From NCBI GenBank assembly GCA_005884155.1, contig VAXD01000049.1:2364-13618 (forward strand): DNA of 11,255 nt, written 5' to 3'. The notes under the pieces were generated by a model. The model had not been told where the DNA came from and ran no database searches. It saw nothing but the letters and a program-made list of their open reading frames with translations. The translations under genes were made by a program, and so were the position numbers. Shown one piece after another: positions 7,159-11,255 of this stretch. Position 1 is the first letter of the stretch, and each line of letters begins with the position of its first letter. The stretch is from Actinomycetota bacterium (GTDB lineage: Bacteria > Actinomycetota > Thermoleophilia > Gaiellales > Gaiellaceae).

Positions 7159-8236
7159 GAGCCTCGCCTCCGACGCAGACGCGCTCGATCTCGAGGTTGT
7201 CGTCGAGCACGACGAGGTCGGCCGGAAGCCCCACGTCCAGACGGCCCAGATCGGTTGCTCCGAGCACCCGAGCCGGAACCGCCGTAGCCGCAGCGACGGC
7301 CTCGCCGAGCGAGGCCCCGAGCGCGTGCAGGTTGCGCACCGCCTCGATCATCGTCAGTGAACTACCGGCGAGGACGTCGTCGAGGCTTCGGGCAACGCCG
7401 TTGCGCACCGTGATCGCGGAACCGCCGAGGTAATAGAAGCCATCGCCCATCCCGGCTGCCGCGACGGCATCGGTGACGAGCGCCACTCGGCCCCGGGCTG
7501 CCTGCCACGTCAGGCGCGCGGTCTCTTCGGCGAGGTGGACGCCGTCGAGGATGATCTGGACGATGATGTCCTCCCGGGCCAGCGCGGCGCCGGCCAGCCC
7601 GGGATCACGGTGGAGGAAGGGGCGCATCGCGTTGAAGAGGTGCGTCACAGCGCGGACGCCTCGGTCGAAGCCGAGATTGGCCTCCGCGGCGGTCGCGTCC
7701 GTGTGCCCGGCCGAGACCGCCACGCCCTCGAGGAGCAGGCGGTCGATCAGCTGATTCGCGCCCGGAAGCTCGGGCGCCAGGGTCATCATGCGTACCGGGC
7801 CTGCGCCGAGGAGCCGCTCGAGAAGCTCCGGATCGGGATCGCGGCGTGCAGCGGGCGGGTGGATCCCGAGCCGCTTCTTCGACAGGAACGGCCCCTCGAG
7901 GTGCACGCCGAGGATGCTGGCCCCGCCCGGGTCGGAGGGAAGGTTGCGGAGTGCCGAGATGAGCTCCTCCTCCGGCGCGGAGATAAAGGTGGGCAGGTAT
8001 GCGGTCACGCCGGTCTCGAGGAGCGCCTGGCCCGCGCGGCGGTAGCCGGCGTCGTCGGCGTGCATCAGGTCGACGCCGGCGAAGCCGTTGACCTGGAGGT
8101 CGACGAAGCCCGGCACCGCGACGCCGCTGCCGTTGGGGCTGGCGAGCCCGTGGGCAGCAACTGTCCCATCGACGACCTCGACGTCGCCCGGGACGAGCAC
8201 CCCGTCGACGAGCGCGGCCTCGATCCCGAGCCTCAT
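7145..8236 (-). CDS. nagA: N-acetylglucosamine-6-phosphate deacetylase
   Basis: This is a 363-residue amidohydrolase that removes acetate from GlcNAc-6-phosphate, giving glucosamine-6-phosphate for the next enzyme. The fold begins with a small beta domain, then VPGFVDLQVNGFAG (41-54), the NagA version of the amidohydrolase first strand, where the usual HxH is replaced by QxN. Metal and catalytic residues visible are E114 in GVHLEGPF, H178 in SAGHTD, H199 in THLFNAM, and D256 in LVTDAV. DGVHL (231-235) and LAGSSLTM (289-296) bind substrate in the family. Length is close to the usual 380. The ATG at 8236 overlaps the murQ stop (ATGA), and the 3' end overlaps the SIS gene by 14 bp, so translation is probably coupled along the operon. 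Assignment is strong. Confidence 0.95.
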   Translation of the reverse strand: MRLGIEAALVDGVLVPGDVEVVDGTVAAHGLASPNGSGVAVPGFVDLQVNGFAGVDLMHADDAGYRRAGQALLETGVTAYLPTFISAPEEELISALRNLPSDPGGASILGVHLEGPFLSKKRLGIHPPAARRDPDPELLERLLGAGPVRMMTLAPELPGANQLIDRLLLEGVAVSAGHTDATAAEANLGFDRGVRAVTHLFNAMRPFLHRDPGLAGAALAREDIIVQIILDGVHLAEETARLTWQAARGRVALVTDAVAAAGMGDGFYYLGGSAITVRNGVARSLDDVLAGSSLTMIEAVRNLHALGASLGEAVAAATAVPARVLGATDLGRLDVGLPADLVVLDDNLEIERVCVGGEARVVA

Positions 8237-9123
8237 TGCTCGAGCGCCGATCGAATCACGCCCCTTGCGCTCTCGAGCCGCTCACGTGCCGTTGCCGCAT
8301 CGGTTCCGCCCAGCAGAGCGACAATCGCGACCTTCGCGCTCCCGCCGGCTCCGGCGAGGGCGGCCTCCGCCTCCTCGTCCGAGACTCCGGTTGCCTGGCG
8401 GATGATCCTCACCGCACGAGCCGCGAGCTTCTCGTTCGACGTGCGGACGTCGACCATCAGGTCGCCGTAGGTCTTGCCGAGGCGAATCATGGCGACAGTC
8501 GAAAGCGTGTTGAGGACGAGCTTCTGCGCGGTGCCGGCCTTCAGCCTCGTCGAGCCTGCGACGAACTCAGCGCCAACGACGACTGCGAGCTTGTGGTCGG
8601 CGGCGCGCGCGAGCTCGGAGTCAGGGACTGCGACGACGGCAACGGTGAGCGCGCCGGCCGCCTTCGCGGCCTCAAGCGCGTCGACGGCAAACGGAGTACG
8701 GCCGCTCGCGCTGACCCCGACGACGGCGTCGCGCTCGGAGACGCCGACCTCCTCGACAGCGCGCCTGCCGGCGGCTCCGTCGTCTTCGGCGGCCTCACGC
8801 TCCGTGGCCGACGGTAGTTCTGCACCGGCGACGAGCGCGAGCATCTGACCCGGCTCGGTCGAGAACGTTGCCTCGCACTCGCCGGCATCCAGGGCTGCGA
8901 TGTGACCGGACGATCCCGCGCCCACGTACACGAGGCGCCCGCCGCGGCGTAGCCGCTCGACTATTGCGTCGATCGCTGCGGCCAGCTCGGTCGCGACCCG
9001 CGCGACGGCGCCGGGAACGGTTGCGTCCTCACGGTTGATGAGCTCGACGAGCTCCGCGGTCGAGCTGCGGTCGTAGTCGGGCCGTTCGGCGCGGGCCTCG
9101 GTGGTCAGCTCGTCGAAGGCCAT
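8233..9123 (-). CDS. murQ: N-acetylmuramic acid 6-phosphate etherase
   Basis: The 296-residue enzyme removes D-lactate from MurNAc-6-phosphate to give GlcNAc-6-phosphate, the substrate of the NagA encoded next. It is a single SIS-domain protein of normal length. It opens with LTTEARAERPDYD and INREDATV, then GGRLVYVGAGSSGHIAALDAGEC (61-83), which contains catalytic E82 (E. coli Glu83). E113 in AED matches the second glutamate. SASGRT (138-143) is the SIS phosphate loop. RLKAGTAQKLVLNTLST (193-209) and YGDLMVDVRTSNEKL (219-233) are diagnostic of MurQ rather than other SIS proteins. It is the first gene of a four-gene operon. Its ATG lies 7 nt after a -10 box with no Shine-Dalgarno motif, so its message is probably leaderless. 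An operator-like palindrome covers the -35 box. Confidence 0.95.
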   Translation of the reverse strand: MAFDELTTEARAERPDYDRSSTAELVELINREDATVPGAVARVATELAAAIDAIVERLRRGGRLVYVGAGSSGHIAALDAGECEATFSTEPGQMLALVAGAELPSATEREAAEDDGAAGRRAVEEVGVSERDAVVGVSASGRTPFAVDALEAAKAAGALTVAVVAVPDSELARAADHKLAVVVGAEFVAGSTRLKAGTAQKLVLNTLSTVAMIRLGKTYGDLMVDVRTSNEKLAARAVRIIRQATGVSDEEAEAALAGAGGSAKVAIVALLGGTDAATARERLESARGVIRSALEQ

Positions 9124-9130
9124 GGGCCGC

Positions 9131-9160
9131 AGTGTACGCAGCGCGCAGGCCGGTGGTCAA
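9131..9160 (-). promoter_or_regulatory. Promoter of the murQ-nagA-SIS-ROK operon
   Basis: Read on the minus strand: TTGACC (-35, 9160-9155), an 18-bp spacer, then TACACT (-10, 9136-9131), ending 7 nt before the murQ ATG. Transcription would begin at or next to the start codon. The -35 lies inside the palindrome 9153-9166, so a bound repressor would block RNA polymerase. Confidence 0.65.
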
Positions 9161-9166
9161 TACCAC
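9153..9166. promoter_or_regulatory. NagR/DasR-type operator over the murQ -35 box
   Basis: GTGGT-CAAT-ACCAC is a perfect inverted repeat with 5-bp arms. Its 12-bp core TGGTCAATACCA matches 10 of 12 positions of the Streptomyces DasR site core TGGTCTAGACCA. A GntR/HutC regulator of that kind is encoded at 10420-11163. Repression of the nag operon at this site is inferred from position. Confidence 0.65.
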
Positions 9167-9185
9167 TTCACCAGATCGACGCAAT

Positions 9186-9213
9186 GTGGTCTTGCTTTTG
9201 TGCCCGAGTGGTC
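9186..9213 (+). promoter_or_regulatory. Paired GTGGTC half-sites in the msiK promoter
   Basis: GTGGTC occurs at 9186-9191, directly before the -35 TTGCTT, and at 9208-9213, directly before the -10 TATTCT. With the palindrome's left arm (GTGGTC at 9153-9158) the three copies are spaced 33 and 22 bp, close to whole helical turns. They lack good right arms, so they are half-sites at best. Confidence 0.4.
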
Positions 9214-9220
9214 CTATTCT
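9192..9220 (+). promoter_or_regulatory. Promoter of the msiK-gntR operon
   Basis: TTGCTT (-35, 9192-9197), a 17-bp spacer, and TATTCT (-10, 9215-9220). The start codon at 9230 is 9 nt further, so any leader is only a few bases long, and there is no Shine-Dalgarno motif. It diverges from the murQ promoter within a 106-bp intergenic region. Confidence 0.6.
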
Positions 9221-9229
9221 TCACGGCCG

Positions 9230-10423
9230 ATGGCTGAGATCGTTCTCGACCACCTGTCGAAGTCGTATGCCGGCGGCGTGGTTGCCGTCGACGACGTTTC
9301 GCTCCGAATCGGCGACGGCGAGTTCATGGTGCTCGTCGGTCCCTCCGGCTGCGGCAAGTCCACACTCCTGCGCCTCGTCGCAGGGCTCGAGGAGGCCTCG
9401 CAGGGAACGGTCGCCATCGGCGACACCGACGTCACGACCTTCGCGCCGAGACGGCGCGACATCGCAATGGTCTTCCAGAGCTACGCGCTCTACCCGCACA
9501 TGAGCGTGCGCCAGAACATTGCCTACGGCCTCAAGGTACGGCGCACTCCGAAGGACGAGGCGAAGCGGCGCGTCGAGGAGGTCGCCGCCATGCTGGGGCT
9601 CGAAGGACTGCTCGACCGCCGGCCCGCGCAGCTCTCCGGCGGGCAGCGCCAGCGGGTCGCGATGGGACGCGCGATCGTCCGCGAGCCGAAGGCGTTCTTG
9701 ATGGACGAGCCGCTCTCGAACCTCGACGCGAAGCTTCGGGTCGGGATGCGCGCCTCCCTCTCGCAGCTGCACCAGCGGCTCGGCGTCACGACCGTGTACG
9801 TCACACACGACCAGACCGAGGCGATGACTCTCGGCCAGCGCGTCGCAGTGCTCAACGAGGGCCGCGTCCTCCAGTGCGACACGCCGCAACGGCTCTATGA
9901 CCGGCCCGCCAACGTCTTCGTCGCCGCCTTCATCGGAACGCCTGCGATGAACCTCGTCGAGGCCTCGAGCGACGGTGACGACCTCGTCTTCGGAGGCTTC
10001 CGCGTGCGGCTCGACGATCGGCGGCGCCCGAAGGACCTGCCGGCGAAGGTGATCCTCGGCATCCGGCCGGAGGCCTTCGAGGAGACAGGCTTCACGGCGA
10101 CCTCCTCGACGCTGCGAGTGACCCCCGCGGTCGTCGAGGAGCTGGGCTCCGAGGCGCATGTGTTCTTCCCGGTCGACGCGCCAGCGGTCACTGCCGAGAT
10201 CCTGGACAAGACGGTCGGCGACACGGCCCTTTTGCCCGAGTCGAAAGCGCTGTTCGCGGCCCGCGTCGGCCCGTCGACGGACGCCCGCGTCGGCGTGCCG
10301 CTCGAGCTCGCGGTCAATCCCTCGCGCCTCCACTTCTTCGACCCCGCGACCGGTGCGCGCCTCGCCGTCGAAGCCGAGCCCAAGGAGCCCGTGCCTGCCG
10401 AGGAGCTGGCGACCGCGCCGTGA
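9230..10423 (+). CDS. msiK: MsiK/UgpC-type sugar ABC transporter ATP-binding protein
   Basis: This 397-residue cytoplasmic ATPase powers CUT1-type sugar importers. Motifs in order: Walker A GPSGCGKST (37-45), Q-loop VFQSYALYPH (Q83), signature LSGGQRQRVA (135-144), Walker B FLMDE (156-160), D-loop SNLDAK, and switch histidine H193 in VTHD. FIGTPAMNLVE and LGIRPEAF lie in the C-terminal MalK-like regulatory (TOBE) region. The sequence resembles Streptomyces MsiK, a shared ATPase for several sugar importers; automatic annotation often calls such proteins UgpC. I use ATG 9230, which follows the promoter directly. An in-frame ATG at 9101 lies inside murQ on the other strand and would translate the promoter and operators. 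The last bases overlap the GTG of the regulator gene (GTGA). No permease or binding protein is in the window, so the substrate (GlcNAc or muropeptide sugars) is inferred from neighbours. Confidence 0.92.
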   Translation: MAEIVLDHLSKSYAGGVVAVDDVSLRIGDGEFMVLVGPSGCGKSTLLRLVAGLEEASQGTVAIGDTDVTTFAPRRRDIAMVFQSYALYPHMSVRQNIAYGLKVRRTPKDEAKRRVEEVAAMLGLEGLLDRRPAQLSGGQRQRVAMGRAIVREPKAFLMDEPLSNLDAKLRVGMRASLSQLHQRLGVTTVYVTHDQTEAMTLGQRVAVLNEGRVLQCDTPQRLYDRPANVFVAAFIGTPAMNLVEASSDGDDLVFGGFRVRLDDRRRPKDLPAKVILGIRPEAFEETGFTATSSTLRVTPAVVEELGSEAHVFFPVDAPAVTAEILDKTVGDTALLPESKALFAARVGPSTDARVGVPLELAVNPSRLHFFDPATGARLAVEAEPKEPVPAEELATAP

Positions 10424-11163
10424 CCAAACAGCGCGAGACCAGAGACCGCGTGCTCGACCTGATCGAGGGCCTCGGGGTTGGCGAGGCGATCCCGTCAGAG
10501 CGACAGCTGAGCGCCGAGCTCGGCGTCTCGCGGCTCACGCTCCGCGCGGCGCTGGACGAACTGGCCCGCGAGGGGTACGTCGTCAGGCGCCGCGGCTCGG
10601 GAACGTTCGTCAGCGAGCCGAAGATCGCCCAGGAGCTGACGATGACCTCCTTCACGGAGGACATGCGCCGCCGGGGCATGGAGCCCGGCAGCCGAACGCT
10701 CGGGCTCGAGGTGGTCCCGGCAGGCGCTCGCCTCGGGCGGTTCCTCCACGTGTCGCCGTCGGAGCGGATCGTCGTTGCGAAGCGCCTACGGCTCGCCGAT
10801 CGGGAAACCATGGCGATCGAGACGCTGCACGTCCGGGAAGCGCTCGTGCCCGGCCTGACGCGGCGCGACCTCGATGGCCAGTCGTTCTACGAGATCCTGC
10901 GCGACCGGTTCGGGATCGTCATCGCCGGCGGGGCTCAGACGATCGAGCCGACGGTGACCAACGAGGAGGAATCGGAAGCGCTCGGGATTCCGCTCCACTC
11001 GCCGGCCTTCCTGTTCGAGCGGGTGACTCACTCGGAGGGCAACGAGATCGTCGAGTTCGTCCATTCGATCTACCGCGGCGATCGCTACCGGCTCGTAACC
11101 GACGTCGCGGCGCTGCCGTCGCCGAGGCGCCCCGTTCTCGCCGGGCCGAATAGTTGGTCTTGA
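10420..11163 (+). CDS. nagR: GntR/HutC-family regulator, NagR/DasR-like
   Basis: This 247-residue DNA-binding repressor has an N-terminal winged helix-turn-helix (about 5-66) with the GntR signature IPSERQLSAELGVSRLTLR and the wing RRRGSGTFV (56-64). A UTRA effector domain follows (about 85-235), typical of the HutC subfamily that senses phosphorylated sugars. DasR and NagR relatives respond to glucosamine-6-phosphate or GlcNAc-6-phosphate, both intermediates of the enzymes encoded at 9123-5358. The start is GTG 10420, overlapping the msiK stop by 4 bp, so the ATPase and regulator are made together from a promoter that carries candidate half-sites, suggesting autoregulation. The last codons (Trp-Ser-stop, 11155-11163) double as part of an operator-like sequence and a -35 box. 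Family is certain; the effector and targets are inferred from context and sites. Confidence 0.9.
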   Translation: MTKQRETRDRVLDLIEGLGVGEAIPSERQLSAELGVSRLTLRAALDELAREGYVVRRRGSGTFVSEPKIAQELTMTSFTEDMRRRGMEPGSRTLGLEVVPAGARLGRFLHVSPSERIVVAKRLRLADRETMAIETLHVREALVPGLTRRDLDGQSFYEILRDRFGIVIAGGAQTIEPTVTNEEESEALGIPLHSPAFLFERVTHSEGNEIVEFVHSIYRGDRYRLVTDVAALPSPRRPVLAGPNSWS

Positions 11164-11166
11164 CAA
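11155..11166 (+). promoter_or_regulatory. DasR-like operator overlapping the regulator's stop codon
   Basis: TGGTCTTGACAA matches 10 of 12 positions of the DasR core TGGTCTAGACCA. It spans the last two codons and stop of the regulator gene and contains a perfect TTGACA at 11160-11165. It would control a promoter firing toward the right edge. Confidence 0.55.
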
Positions 11167-11189
11167 CCGATCGAGATTTGTGCAAGTGT
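11160..11189 (+). promoter_or_regulatory. Possible promoter for a gene beyond the right edge
   Basis: TTGACA at 11160-11165 is a consensus -35. The best -10 at suitable distance is AAGTGT (11184-11189, 18-bp spacer), which is weak. The box lies in the operator at 11155-11166 and is followed by a second operator-like palindrome, supporting a regulated promoter here. Confidence 0.45.
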
Positions 11190-11197
11190 CCGCAACG

Positions 11198-11225
11198 TGG
11201 TCAAGTGGTATGCACCAATTCACCG
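11198..11225. promoter_or_regulatory. Extended operator-like palindrome
   Basis: The core TGGT-ATGC-ACCA (11206-11217) has the TGGTnnnnACCA form, and a second layer, GGT at 11199-11201 and ACC at 11222-11224, is symmetric about the same centre. The 12-bp arms match at 9 positions. It would lie just downstream of the predicted transcription start. Confidence 0.5.
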
Positions 11226-11255
11226 CGGCCGCCGTCCATCGTCGTCGGACCACAG
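11210..11255 (+). CDS. Possible 5' end of a further gene, cut by the window edge
   Basis: An open frame from ATG 11210 gives 15 residues (MHQFTAAAVHRRRTT) before the edge. An Arg-rich start could be the beginning of a signal peptide, as in a sugar-binding lipoprotein, which would fit the missing ABC importer subunits. There is no Shine-Dalgarno motif, the ATG lies in the middle of a palindrome, and in-frame GTGs upstream (11180, 11186) are also possible starts. Too short to identify. Confidence 0.25.
   Translation, partial: MHQFTAAAVHRRRTT

Noticed and set aside
9101..9229. Earlier start of the ABC ATPase at 9101
   Set aside because: The extension runs through the murQ start, both promoters and the operators, and has no family similarity; ATG 9230 begins the conserved domain.
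9221..10333. Minus-strand open frame of 370 codons
   Set aside because: It is the antisense of the ABC ATPase gene, whose motifs are complete; no family features in the antisense product.
1..11255. CRISPR array, transposon, tRNA or rRNA
   Set aside because: No regularly spaced repeats, no terminal inverted repeats with a transposase, and no tRNA-like or rRNA-like segment was seen; coding genes fill almost the whole window.

Overview
The window is high-GC DNA, tightly packed with genes on both strands, with short intergenic gaps and many 1-14 nt gene overlaps. Codon use is strongly G/C-ending, several genes start with GTG or TTG, and several promoters have a TAnnnT -10 element almost touching the start codon with no Shine-Dalgarno sequence. 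Together this suggests an actinobacterium, plausibly a soil lineage such as Thermoleophilia (Gaiellales/Solirubrobacterales). That placement is inference from style and protein similarity, not from a marker gene. I see no mobile element, tRNA, rRNA or CRISPR array.

Layout. (a) 2-917, plus strand: the 3' end of a DUF2071 (YqjF-like) gene, then a small secreted cysteine-containing protein of unknown family, closed by a strong hairpin terminator at 951-978. (b) 1001-5374, plus strand: a cation diffusion facilitator with an apparently triplicated C-terminal domain, a fumarylacetoacetate hydrolase family enzyme, a monomeric sarcosine oxidase-like flavoenzyme, and homogentisate 1,2-dioxygenase. The hydrolase and dioxygenase point to tyrosine/homogentisate breakdown. 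The dioxygenase reading frame is broken by an apparent one-base deletion near 4388. (c) 9123-5358, minus strand: four overlapping genes, murQ, nagA, a SIS-domain glucosamine-6-phosphate deaminase/isomerase, and a ROK sugar kinase. They form a route from MurNAc/GlcNAc to fructose-6-phosphate. (d) 9230-11163, plus strand: an MsiK/UgpC-type sugar ABC ATPase overlapping a GntR/HutC-family regulator of the NagR/DasR kind. The sequence then opens toward a further gene beyond the right edge.

How (c) and (d) work together. An ABC importer, whose other subunits are probably just past the right edge, would bring in amino sugars. The ROK kinase would phosphorylate them. MurQ, NagA and the SIS enzyme would feed them into glycolysis. 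The regulator gene is flanked by sequences of the form TGGTnnnnACCA, matching the Streptomyces DasR operator core (TGGTCTAGACCA). One lies on the -35 box of the murQ operon, further GTGGTC half-sites lie on or beside the msiK promoter elements, and two more sites lie at and after the end of the regulator gene. This supports a local autoregulated amino-sugar regulon and is the most interesting structure in the window.
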